Assembly (NCBI GenBank): GCA_018715045.1
Contig: DVMH01000030.1
Location: 1-41,029 of the forward strand
Direction of reading: 5' to 3'
Source: Candidatus Avidehalobacter gallistercoris
GTDB lineage: Bacteria > Bacillota > Dehalobacteriia > UBA4068 > UBA4997
Length of the DNA: 41,029 nt
Below, one piece after another: positions 1 to 9,583 of this stretch (positions are counted from its first letter, which is position 1; the number at the start of each line of letters is the position of its first letter). A program made the position numbers and the translations under genes. The notes under the pieces were generated by a model. The model saw only the letters and a program-made list of their open reading frames with translations. It made no database searches and was not told the DNA's origin.

Positions 1-278
1 CTCCGGCTGCTGCTCCCGCTCCGGCTCCGGCCGCTGCTCCGGCTCCGGCTCCGAAAGCCGCTGCTGCCGCTGGCGATATCACCAGCCCTCTGCCGGGCAC
101 TATTCTGAAAGTAAACGTTTCTGCTGGTCAGGCTGTTAAAGCCGGCGATGTTCTGATGATTCTGGAAGCCATGAAGATGGAGAACGAAATTCTGGCTCCT
201 GCTGACGGCACCGTTACCGCTGTTCATGTTGCTCAGGGCGCCACTGTTCAGGCAGGCGATCCCCTTCTGGCCATGTAA
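1..278 (+). CDS. Biotin carboxyl carrier subunit of a Na+-translocating decarboxylase (3' part)
   Basis: The 5' end lies outside the window; the reading frame begins at base 3 and stops at TAA 276-278. The visible 91 residues start with an Ala/Pro-rich flexible linker of about 20 residues, followed by a complete biotinyl domain of about 70 residues. The biotin attachment motif EAMKMEN is present, with its central Lys as the biotinylation site. In this family the carrier shuttles the carboxyl group from the cytoplasmic transferase to the membrane beta subunit, and the beta subunit follows 54 bases downstream. Glutaconyl-CoA, methylmalonyl-CoA and oxaloacetate decarboxylases all have this pair, so the substrate cannot be decided here. 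The Ala/Pro linker resembles those of glutaconyl-CoA and methylmalonyl-CoA decarboxylases. Confidence 0.9.
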   Translation, partial: PAAAPAPAPAAAPAPAPKAAAAAGDITSPLPGTILKVNVSAGQAVKAGDVLMILEAMKMENEILAPADGTVTAVHVAQGATVQAGDPLLAM

Positions 279-332
279 TTGCTTAAAAGCAATCAGCATT
301 TAAGTGAAAAATGGATATAGGAGGGAAAGCTT

Positions 333-1535
333 GTGGAATTAATTGGTGCTGTACTTGTCGACTTTTATAAAAGCACATCGTTCTACATCTTGGACTGGCG
401 TTCGCTGGTTATGATTTGTGTAGCGTTGCTGTTTATGTATCTGGCAATTAAGAAAGGTTTTGAGCCGCTGCTGTTGGTTCCCATTTCCTTCGGTATGTTG
501 CTGGTTAATATCCCTGGTTCCGGCGTTATGCTTGACCCCACTTTGGGTTTTGATGCCGACGGCCACACCGTCGTAACTGAAATCGGCGGTATGTTGTATT
601 ATCTGTATCAGGGCGACCATCTGGGCGTTTTCCCGCCGCTGATGTTCCTTGGTATCGGCGCTATGACCGACTTCGGTCCGGTTCTGGCGAACCCCAATAG
701 CCTTATCTTGGGTGGCGCCGCTCAGTTCGGCGTTTTCCTGGCACTGTGGGGCGCTCTGATGCTCGACGAATATGTGCCTGGCGTAACTTTCAACTTTGCT
801 GAAGCTGCTTCTATCGGTATCATTGGCGGCGCTGACGGCCCGACTTGTATTTACCTGTCCGGCAAACTGGCTCCCCACCTGATGGGTCCGATCGCAGTTG
901 CTGCATATTCTTACATGGCTATGGTGCCGATTATCCTGCCGCCTGTTATGAAAGCTTTGACTTCCAAACATGAGCGCCAGATCGTTATGAAGCAGCAAAG
1001 GCCGGTTAAGAAGCTGACTAAGATCCTGTTCCCGATCGTTAACACCATCGTTGTTTCGATGATCGTTCCGTCTGCTTCTTCTCTGATTGGTATGTTGATG
1101 CTTGGTAATCTGTTCCGTGAATCTGGTTGTGTTGACAGACTTTCCGATACCGCTCAGAATGCTCTGTGTAACATTATTACCATCTTCCTCGGCACCTCCG
1201 TTGGCGCCACCACTCAGGGCACTACTTTCTTGACTCCTCAGACCATCTCCATCTTCGTTTTGGGCGTATTCGCTTTTGCTTCGGCCTGCGCCGGTGGTGT
1301 TCTGGTAGCCAAGTTTATGAACCTGTTCCTGAAAGAAAAACTGAACCCGCTGATTGGCGCTGCTGGCGTATCCGCAGTTCCGATGGCTGCCCGTGTTGCT
1401 CAGAAGGTTGGTCAGAAGGATAATCCTGCTAACTTCCTGCTGATGCACGCCATGGGCCCCAACGTTGCCGGTTGTATCGGTACCGCTGTGGCGGCTGGTA
1501 TTCTGTTGACTCTGAACGGCGTATTCCTCGCCTAG
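333..1535 (+). CDS. Na+-translocating decarboxylase beta subunit (OadB/MmdB/GcdB family)
   Basis: This is a 400-residue polytopic membrane protein that decarboxylates the carboxybiotin carrier and uses the energy to pump Na+ out of the cell. The motif IIGGADGPT at about residues 163-171 matches the family's Na+/proton-binding segment with its essential Asp (here about residue 168). Hydrophobic segments run through the whole length and the size is usual for the family. GTG at 333 is chosen because AGGAGGG at 319-325 sits 7 bases upstream. It is probably the last gene of the decarboxylase operon, since a terminator follows at 1566-1600. The substrate (methylmalonyl-CoA, glutaconyl-CoA or oxaloacetate) is unresolved because the alpha subunit is outside the window. 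Confidence 0.93.
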   Translation: MELIGAVLVDFYKSTSFYILDWRSLVMICVALLFMYLAIKKGFEPLLLVPISFGMLLVNIPGSGVMLDPTLGFDADGHTVVTEIGGMLYYLYQGDHLGVFPPLMFLGIGAMTDFGPVLANPNSLILGGAAQFGVFLALWGALMLDEYVPGVTFNFAEAASIGIIGGADGPTCIYLSGKLAPHLMGPIAVAAYSYMAMVPIILPPVMKALTSKHERQIVMKQQRPVKKLTKILFPIVNTIVVSMIVPSASSLIGMLMLGNLFRESGCVDRLSDTAQNALCNIITIFLGTSVGATTQGTTFLTPQTISIFVLGVFAFASACAGGVLVAKFMNLFLKEKLNPLIGAAGVSAVPMAARVAQKVGQKDNPANFLLMHAMGPNVAGCIGTAVAAGILLTLNGVFLA

Positions 1536-1565
1536 TCAACTGCTTCAGGCTGCAAGGCTTATTTA

Positions 1566-1600
1566 GAGAGTCACTCTTTTTAAGGGTGGCTCTCTTTTTT
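1566..1600 (+). terminator. Rho-independent terminator of the decarboxylase operon
   Basis: GAGAGTCAC (1566-1574) pairs with GTGGCTCTC (1586-1594), with one G-T wobble, and is followed by six T residues. Confidence 0.88.
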
Positions 1601-1611
1601 ACGCCCATTTC

Positions 1612-1640
1612 TTGCACGTTTTGCTAAATGGGTGTATAAT
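1612..1640 (+). promoter_or_regulatory. Promoter of the AEC permease gene
   Basis: TTGCAC (1612-1617), a 17-base spacer and TATAAT (1635-1640), located between the preceding terminator and the permease start. Confidence 0.75.
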
Positions 1641-1662
1641 ATAAGCCATTGGGGGAGTGAGC

Positions 1663-2604
1663 ATGGCAAACTTTTGGCTGGCGTTTGGGGCGGTGTTCCC
1701 CATGTTCTGCTATATGGCGCTGGGCAAGCTGATAAGCTGGCTTAAATTCATGAAATATGAGGATTTTCGGCAGCTCAATCAAGTGATTTTTGAGTTCTTT
1801 ATACCGTGTATGCTGTTCTCCAGCATCTACAATTCCGATTTCAAAAGCGCCGCCAATCCCTGGCTGATTGCCGAAGTGGTGGGAGCGGTGCTGCTAGTAT
1901 ATGTGACGCTGTGGTTGGTGGTGCCGCATTTTATTAAGGAAAAGCGCAACGCCTCGGTGGTTATTCAGGCATGGTACCGCAGTAATTTTGTTCTGTTCGG
2001 CATGCTGCTGGGCGGCAACATTTATCCCGACCGTGATTTGGGCATTATCGCTTCAATGGCAGCGTTTGTGGTGCCGCTGTTTAATATTCTGGCTGTTATT
2101 CTGTTTGAGGCGTTTCGCGGCGGCAAGGTATCGATTGTAACTATTATTAAAAAAATATTCCAGAACAAGCTGGTTATTGCCGGAATGTTGGGCGTATTTT
2201 TTGCGGCTACGGGTATCCGTCTGCCGCTGTTGCTCTCCGACGTTATCTCAGATGTCGGTAACGTCGCTCTGCTGATGGCCCTGGTCTGTATAGGCGGCAT
2301 GTTGTCTTTCGGTAGTGTAATGCACGATTGGCCGCTGCTGGCGTGGGCGCTTTCCGGGCGGTTGCTGGTTGTGCCTCTGCTTGCCCTGCCGCTGTTCGTA
2401 GCGTTGGGGTGTCGTGACGTTGAGTTGGTGGCTATCTTAGCGGCGTTTGCCTCGCCTTGCGCTGTTGCGGGCGTACCAATGGCCTATGCAATGGGGGCTA
2501 ACGGTGATTTGGCAGGCGAAGTACAGGCCGTTAGCTCGGTGGCCTGTCTGTTCACCATGCTCATTTTCATTTGGGTGCTGCGCAGCTTTGGCTTTATTGC
2601 GTAA
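1663..2604 (+). CDS. AEC-family transporter (auxin efflux carrier/malate permease type)
   Basis: A 313-residue membrane protein of about ten hydrophobic segments, the usual length for the AEC family. Charged residues are sparse outside the loops, and the C-terminal half has the family's Gly/Pro-containing helices, with SPCAVAGVPMAYAMG near residue 270. Members move organic acids such as malate, or other anionic metabolites; the substrate cannot be read from the sequence. ATG at 1663 is preferred over the in-frame GTG at 1657, because the GTG lies inside the GGGGGAG ribosome binding site (1651-1657). The gene is monocistronic: it has its own promoter, and the tRNA-Trp promoter follows just after its end. 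Its position behind a decarboxylase operon fits dicarboxylate transport, but that is inference. Confidence 0.85.
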   Translation: MANFWLAFGAVFPMFCYMALGKLISWLKFMKYEDFRQLNQVIFEFFIPCMLFSSIYNSDFKSAANPWLIAEVVGAVLLVYVTLWLVVPHFIKEKRNASVVIQAWYRSNFVLFGMLLGGNIYPDRDLGIIASMAAFVVPLFNILAVILFEAFRGGKVSIVTIIKKIFQNKLVIAGMLGVFFAATGIRLPLLLSDVISDVGNVALLMALVCIGGMLSFGSVMHDWPLLAWALSGRLLVVPLLALPLFVALGCRDVELVAILAAFASPCAVAGVPMAYAMGANGDLAGEVQAVSSVACLFTMLIFIWVLRSFGFIA

Positions 2605-2614
2605 ATAAAATTGC

Positions 2615-2643
2615 TTGACTATACCGCCGCGATAGTGTATAAT
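2615..2643 (+). promoter_or_regulatory. Promoter of tRNA-Trp
   Basis: TTGACT (2615-2620), 17-base spacer, TATAAT (2638-2643), 14 bases before the tRNA. Confidence 0.85.
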
Positions 2644-2657
2644 ATATGAAGTTGCAA

Positions 2658-2733
2658 AGGGGTATAGCTCAATTGGTAGAGTAGTGGTCTCCAAAACCAT
2701 TGGTTCTGGGTTCGAGTCCTAGTGCCCCTGCCA
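2658..2733 (+). tRNA. tRNA-Trp (anticodon CCA)
   Basis: A full cloverleaf can be drawn. The acceptor AGGGGTA pairs with TGCCCCT, the anticodon arm has loop CTCCAAA giving anticodon CCA, the T loop is TTCGAGT, and a G discriminator is followed by encoded CCA at 2731-2733. Confidence 0.96.
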
Positions 2734-2766
2734 AAAAGGCCGCTCTTGTTAGAGAGCGGCCTTTTT
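2734..2766 (+). terminator. Terminator after tRNA-Trp
   Basis: AAAAGGCCGCTC (2734-2745) pairs with GAGCGGCCTTTT (from 2754), and the T run ends the hairpin. Confidence 0.9.
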
Positions 2767-2827
2767 CATATTTGCTGCGCTATGGTTTGTCCAATGCTTA
2801 GGCCGTTATACTGCGCCGCAATAGATA

Positions 2828-2860
2828 AATGAACTCATCTTCAGCCGGGTTCATTTTTTT
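2828..2860 (+). terminator. Possible second terminator without an obvious upstream gene
   Basis: AATGAACTC (2828-2836) can pair with GGGTTCATT (about 2847-2855), followed by an uninterrupted T run to 2860. The 60 bases before it contain no gene I recognise, so it may be a backup terminator or end a short transcript. Confidence 0.45.
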
Positions 2861-2871
2861 GCTGCGGCAGC

Positions 2872-2900
2872 TTGTCAAAAGCTTGTTTTTAGTGTACAAT
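2872..2900 (+). promoter_or_regulatory. Promoter of ispE
   Basis: TTGTCA (2872-2877), 17-base spacer, TACAAT (2895-2900), 47 bases upstream of the ispE start. Confidence 0.75.
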
Positions 2901-2947
2901 ATTAATAAATTGTATTTTGTGTTTCTGTTGAGCAGGAGGCGTGATTT

Positions 2948-3790
2948 ATGGCCTATCAGGGTATCGCGGCGGCTAAGTTGAATCTTTCGCTGGACGTGCT
3001 TGGCAAGCGTGCCGACGGCTATCATGAGCTTAAAAGCGTTATGCAGACGCTGTCTATCGGCGATGTAGTGGAAGCAGAGCTGTCATTGGAAACAAAAGTT
3101 ACTGCTACTGATCAGGCGTTGGCTTGTGATGAGAGTAATTTGGCGTGGCGTGCTTATCAACTGATGCATGAGGAGTTTCGGCTGGATGCCGGGCTTACTA
3201 TCCGGCTGGAGAAGCATATCCCGCTGGGCGGCGGTCTGGCCGGAGGAAGCTCGGATGCAGCGCAGGTGCTGCTGGCCGTAAATGAGCTGTTTCAGCTTAA
3301 TTTGTCTCAGGAACGTTTGCTGGCGCTGGCGCTTAAGCTGGGGGCAGACGTGCCTTTCTGTTTTGTGGGTGGCACGGCGCTGGCCACCGGCACAGGTGGG
3401 GAACTTCAGCCGCTTGATCCCTGTCCTGAGCTGCGTCTGGTACTGGTGAACCCCGGTTTTGCTGTGCCAACGGCTGATGTTTACAACCGGCTGGATGAAC
3501 TGTCGCTCATGCCCACCGCTTACACTGATGGCGTTTTGCAGGCGTTGGCGGCGGGCAGCCCGATGTCTTTACGCGCTGTGGTGGGAAATGGGCTGGAACC
3601 TGCGGCTTTTCAGTTATATCGGGAACTGGCGAAGCTTGCAGATGAACTGGCAGATTTGGGCTTGACGCCATTGCTCTGCGGCAGCGGTGCAACGCTGGCT
3701 GGCATTGCATGCGATAAAAAGCAGGCAGCGATTGCGGCAGACGCGCTCTCTGGGAAATATCCCTTTGTTCACGCGGTGACGACACATTAA
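2948..3790 (+). CDS. ispE: 4-diphosphocytidyl-2-C-methyl-D-erythritol kinase
   Basis: A 280-residue GHMP kinase. It phosphorylates the 2-hydroxyl of CDP-methylerythritol with ATP in the non-mevalonate (MEP) isoprenoid pathway. The N-terminal segment with AKLNLSLDVLGKRADGYHEL is diagnostic for IspE, including the Lys and Asn that bind substrate. The glycine-rich ATP loop LGGGLAGGSSDAAQ lies at about residues 96-109, and the third GHMP motif is GLTPLLCGSGATL near residue 240. A strong site, GCAGGAGGC, precedes the ATG at 2948. The GntR regulator and ligA follow on the same strand with short gaps (27 and 35 bases) and no visible promoter between, so a three-gene operon is likely. The length is normal. 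Confidence 0.95.
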   Translation: MAYQGIAAAKLNLSLDVLGKRADGYHELKSVMQTLSIGDVVEAELSLETKVTATDQALACDESNLAWRAYQLMHEEFRLDAGLTIRLEKHIPLGGGLAGGSSDAAQVLLAVNELFQLNLSQERLLALALKLGADVPFCFVGGTALATGTGGELQPLDPCPELRLVLVNPGFAVPTADVYNRLDELSLMPTAYTDGVLQALAAGSPMSLRAVVGNGLEPAAFQLYRELAKLADELADLGLTPLLCGSGATLAGIACDKKQAAIAADALSGKYPFVHAVTTH

Positions 3791-3817
3791 ATTTTGGGAA
3801 GATTGTAGGGGATTCTG

Positions 3818-6569
<2,752 letters not shown>

Positions 6570-6606
6570 TATAAATTGAGATATAATTGTTAGGAGATTG
6601 AGGAAG

Positions 6607-6819
6607 TTGGCAAAAAAATATAAGGTTGATTTGAACCAAAAGATCTGCAAAGCCTGCGGTATCTGTATGGCGCTCTGCCCTAAAGGGGTGCTGGGCAAGC
6701 GTCACGATGGCAAGGCTGAGGTTGTGGACGAGGCGGCCTGTATTGGCTGTCAGAGCTGTTCGGTGCATTGTCCTGACTTTTGTTTTGTGGTGAAGGAGGC
6801 GGCGGCAGATGACAAGTAA
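6607..6819 (+). CDS. korD: 2-oxoacid:ferredoxin oxidoreductase, ferredoxin (delta) subunit
   Basis: A 70-residue 2[4Fe-4S] ferredoxin-like subunit that takes electrons from the catalytic KorAB core. Two CxxCxxCxxxCP clusters are complete: Cys 14, 17, 20, 24 and Cys 45, 48, 51, 55. I choose the TTG at 6607, which gives an N-terminus MAKKYKV typical of the family and lies 10 bases after TAGGAG; the in-frame TTG at 6598 would sit on top of that site. Its last codons overlap the korA start by 11 bases, so translation is coupled. First gene of the four-gene operon. Confidence 0.9.
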   Translation: MAKKYKVDLNQKICKACGICMALCPKGVLGKRHDGKAEVVDEAACIGCQSCSVHCPDFCFVVKEAAADDK

Positions 6820-7954
6820 TGTAAGGTTGATGCAGGGTAATGAGGCATGCGCGCTTGGCGCTATCAAAGCGGGAGCGTCATTTTTCGGCGGTTATCCTAT
6901 TACGCCAAGCACAGAGATTGCTGAATACATAGCGCGGGAGTTCCCTCGCCTTGGACGGTATTTTATGCAGATGGAAGACGAGATAGCTTCGATCGGCGCG
7001 ATGATCGGCGCGTCTATGGTAGGGCACAAGGCGTTCACAGCCACCTCAGGCCCCGGCTTTTCGCTTATGCAGGAGCTGATTGGTTATGCCGCTGTGGCTG
7101 AGATCCCGCTGGTTATCATTGACGTTATGCGCTTTGGGCCCAGCACTGGCTTGCCTACCATGCCGCAGTCCGGCGATATCATGCAGGCGCGCTGGGGTAC
7201 GCATGGCGACCACTCGGTCATCGCACTTTCGCCGTCCTCGGTAACGGAGGCATATTACGCAACTATTCGCGCGTTTAATCTGGCGGAACAATATCGCACT
7301 CCGGTTATTCTTTTGATGGACGAGAAAATTGGCCACCTGCGCGAGGGCTTCGATATTTCAAATGATCCAGAACCGGAAATTATTGACCGCAATCGCGAGC
7401 ATAAGGGCGCATATATGCCTTTTGCCGGGGAAGATAACGGTGTTCCGGCGTTTATCCCGTTGGGTCAGGGGGAGCGTTACCATTTTACTGGGCTGACGCA
7501 CGGCGAAAACGGCTTCTATACTGCCGATCCGGATAAGGTAGCGGCAGTCATGCAGCGTCTTTGCGGTAAGATTGAAGACCATGTGGACGAAATTGCCGAA
7601 ATCGAGCTGGTTGACTTCGACGATGCAGAAGTGGCCATTATTGCTTATGGCGCGGTGGCACGTTCGTCGCATGATGCTCTTTTGAGCTTGCGTCGGCAAG
7701 GCGTCAAGGCGGGAATGTTGCGGCTGAAGACAATTTGGCCGTTCCATGCTGCCAAAGTGCGTGAGCTTTGCACCGGAAAAAAGCTGGTGGTAATGCCGGA
7801 AATGAATATGGGGCAGCTTTCTATGATTGTTCGCGGCGCACTGGGTGATACGCCGTTTCTGCCAATCAATCAGGCCAATGGCCAGCTGATTAAGCCGCAC
7901 ACGATCGAGGAGGCAATCATGACAAGGTTGGCCGAATTGGGGGGTGTGCATTGA
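6809..7954 (+). CDS. korA: 2-oxoacid:ferredoxin oxidoreductase subunit alpha
   Basis: A 381-residue subunit holding the pyrimidine-binding half of the thiamine diphosphate site. It has the N-terminal GNEACALGAIKAGASFFGGYPITPSTE segment, then ATSGPGFSLMQE at about residues 79-90, both characteristic of the KorA/VorB alpha family. With KorB, KorC and KorD it converts a 2-oxoacid plus CoA to acyl-CoA, CO2 and reduced ferredoxin, or runs in reverse. The D-A-B-C order is that of 2-oxoglutarate enzymes (OorDABC), which is why kor is preferred over branched-chain (vor) types, though substrate cannot be proven from sequence. It overlaps korD by 11 bases and korB by 1. Confidence 0.92.
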   Translation: MTSNVRLMQGNEACALGAIKAGASFFGGYPITPSTEIAEYIAREFPRLGRYFMQMEDEIASIGAMIGASMVGHKAFTATSGPGFSLMQELIGYAAVAEIPLVIIDVMRFGPSTGLPTMPQSGDIMQARWGTHGDHSVIALSPSSVTEAYYATIRAFNLAEQYRTPVILLMDEKIGHLREGFDISNDPEPEIIDRNREHKGAYMPFAGEDNGVPAFIPLGQGERYHFTGLTHGENGFYTADPDKVAAVMQRLCGKIEDHVDEIAEIELVDFDDAEVAIIAYGAVARSSHDALLSLRRQGVKAGMLRLKTIWPFHAAKVRELCTGKKLVVMPEMNMGQLSMIVRGALGDTPFLPINQANGQLIKPHTIEEAIMTRLAELGGVH

Positions 7955-8769
7955 TGGAGGCAGTTTATGAAAAGTATTTTCGCGGCAACCTGCCGCATAT
8001 TTGGTGCCCCGGCTGTGGTAACGGCATTGTAATGTCGGCTATTGCGCGGGCGCTGGATAAGCTGAATTATCCGCAGGACGACGTGCTGTTTATATCCGGT
8101 ATCGGCTGTTCCTCGCGGATGTCCGGCTATATGGATCTGAACACGGTGCATACAGCACATGGCCGTGCGCTGGCGTTTGCCACTGGCGCCAAAGTCTGCG
8201 AGCCGCGTCTGCACGTTTTTGTGCTGATGGGTGACGGCGATGCGGCGGCTATTGGCGGCAACCACTTTATTCATGCCTGCCGCCGCAACATTGATATGAC
8301 GGCAATCATCATCAATAACAGTATCTACGGCATGACTGGCGGCCAGTTTTCGCCGCTCACGCCTACCGGTAAACGGGCTACTACAGCGCCATACGGCAGC
8401 ATTGATCGCGCGTTTAATCTGGTGGCGCTGGCTTCAGGTGCGGGCGCAACATATGTGGCAAGAGGAGACGTGTTCCATGCCGTGCAGCTGACGAACCTTA
8501 TCGTTGACGCTGCTAATCACAAGGGTTTCTCGGTGGTGGAGGCAGTTTCTACCTGCCCGGTTTCATTCGGACGCTATAACGATATGCCGGAGCCGGCGGA
8601 TATGATGCTGTGGCTGCGTGACAACACGGTGACGGTGCAGCAGGCTGCCAAAATGAGCGATGATGAGCTTGCTGATAAAATCATCATCGGCAAGCATTTT
8701 GAAATCGAGGCTGTGGAATATGGCGACGAGATGGCGCGTCTGCTGGCTCGCGCGAAGGAGGCGGAGTGA
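7954..8769 (+). CDS. korB: 2-oxoacid:ferredoxin oxidoreductase subunit beta
   Basis: A 271-residue thiamine diphosphate-binding subunit. The N-terminus carries WCPGCGNG (Cys 18 and 21), which ligate the proximal Fe-S cluster. The diphosphate/Mg motif MGDGDAAAIGGNHFIHACRRN lies at about residues 91-111. ATG at 7954 overlaps the korA stop as TGATG; an in-frame TTG one codon earlier is possible but less likely. A run of G at 7939-7944 serves as ribosome binding site. Length is normal for KorB. Confidence 0.93.
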   Translation: MEAVYEKYFRGNLPHIWCPGCGNGIVMSAIARALDKLNYPQDDVLFISGIGCSSRMSGYMDLNTVHTAHGRALAFATGAKVCEPRLHVFVLMGDGDAAAIGGNHFIHACRRNIDMTAIIINNSIYGMTGGQFSPLTPTGKRATTAPYGSIDRAFNLVALASGAGATYVARGDVFHAVQLTNLIVDAANHKGFSVVEAVSTCPVSFGRYNDMPEPADMMLWLRDNTVTVQQAAKMSDDELADKIIIGKHFEIEAVEYGDEMARLLARAKEAE

Positions 8770-8770
8770 T

Positions 8771-9307
8771 ATGAAATTTGAAGCTCGCTTTTCCGGCACC
8801 GGTGGCCAGGGTATTATTCGCTGTGCGGTGCTGCTGGCTGAGGCAGCGCTTTATGACGGCTATCAGGCGGCGCAAAGCCAGGTGTACGGCCCTGAATCCC
8901 GTGGCGGCAGCAGTCAGGGCGAGGTCGTTATCAAGGACGAGGCTATCTATTACCCTAAAGTTACTTGTCCGGATGTGCTTTTATGCCTTTCGCAGGAGGC
9001 TTACAACAAATACGCAGCTGATATAGTACCGAATGGTATTTTGATTATTGACAGTGATTTTGTCAAATCTACCGGGCTGGAGGGGGCAAGTGTCAAGGTG
9101 TACGCCCTGCCCATTCTGGAGACTGCGAAAACCAGGCTGAACAACGAAATGAGCGCCAACGTGGTAGCTCTGGGCGCGATCATAGGGTTGACCCACATCG
9201 TCTCCAACGCGGCTGTAGAGCGGGCGCTGGCCAACAATTTCAAGGCCAAGACGCTTCCTGGCAATATTGCTGCTTATCACGCGGGTTACGCTCTGGCTGC
9301 CGAATAA
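8771..9307 (+). CDS. korC: 2-oxoacid:ferredoxin oxidoreductase subunit gamma
   Basis: A 178-residue subunit with the family N-terminus FSGTGGQGI and the segment VYGPESRGGSSQGEVVI. It binds the CoA side of the active site and stabilises the alpha/beta core. ATG at 8771 lies one base after the korB stop, with GAAGGAGGCGGAG just upstream; the longer in-frame opening from 8660 is not needed. Last gene of the operon, followed by a very strong terminator. Confidence 0.93.
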   Translation: MKFEARFSGTGGQGIIRCAVLLAEAALYDGYQAAQSQVYGPESRGGSSQGEVVIKDEAIYYPKVTCPDVLLCLSQEAYNKYAADIVPNGILIIDSDFVKSTGLEGASVKVYALPILETAKTRLNNEMSANVVALGAIIGLTHIVSNAAVERALANNFKAKTLPGNIAAYHAGYALAAE

Positions 9308-9323
9308 GTAGCTAAAATTGCAT

Positions 9324-9372
9324 AGCAAAGCCCCCGGCTGTTCTTTAGGGAACGGCCGGGGGCTTTGCTGTT
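9324..9372 (+). terminator. Terminator after korC
   Basis: A perfect 15-bp stem, AGCAAAGCCCCCGGC (9324-9338) with its complement at 9355-9369, followed by TGTTATTT. It may also stop minus-strand reading from the feo operon. Confidence 0.9.
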
Positions 9373-9388
9373 ATTTACTTGGGGTTGA

Positions 9389-9553
9389 TTATTTCGTAGG
9401 TTGTTTGAATATGTCGCAGCCGGAGCAGCCTTCGCAGCCGCAACCGCAGCCGATAGAGCCTGTTGCCTTGGCTATCTTGTGCCTGCGGTACATGCTGCGG
9501 CAGATCAGGCCGGCCGTTCCGAACACAACTAACGCTGTGATGAAAGTTCCCAT
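9389..9553 (-). CDS. FeoB-associated Cys-rich membrane protein
   Basis: A 54-residue protein read from ATG at 9553 to TAA at 9389. One N-terminal hydrophobic segment (residues 2-17) is followed by a basic stretch (CRSMYRRHK) and a Cys-rich tail with the pattern GCGCGCEGCSGC. This matches the small Cys-rich proteins found after feoB in many Firmicutes, proposed to help or gate Fe2+ uptake. It starts 30 bases after the feoB stop, with AGGAG 9 bases before the ATG, so it belongs to the feo operon. The Cys cluster probably faces the cytoplasm, which is inference from the basic flank. Confidence 0.85.
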   Translation of the reverse strand: MGTFITALVVFGTAGLICRSMYRRHKIAKATGSIGCGCGCEGCSGCDIFKQPTK

Positions 9554-9583
9554 AATAGCTTGCTCCTTTCCTCTGATGAAGTT

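Noticed and set aside
1-60. Repeated GCTCCGGCT units at the window start, possibly a tandem repeat or CRISPR-like array
   Set aside because: They code for the Ala/Pro linker of the biotin carrier, in frame with the biotinyl domain.
339-1448. Long minus-strand open frame (369 residues) opposite the decarboxylase beta gene
   Set aside because: It is the codon shadow of a well supported family gene; its translation is low-complexity (Gln/Asn/Arg-rich), with no ribosome binding site and no family features.
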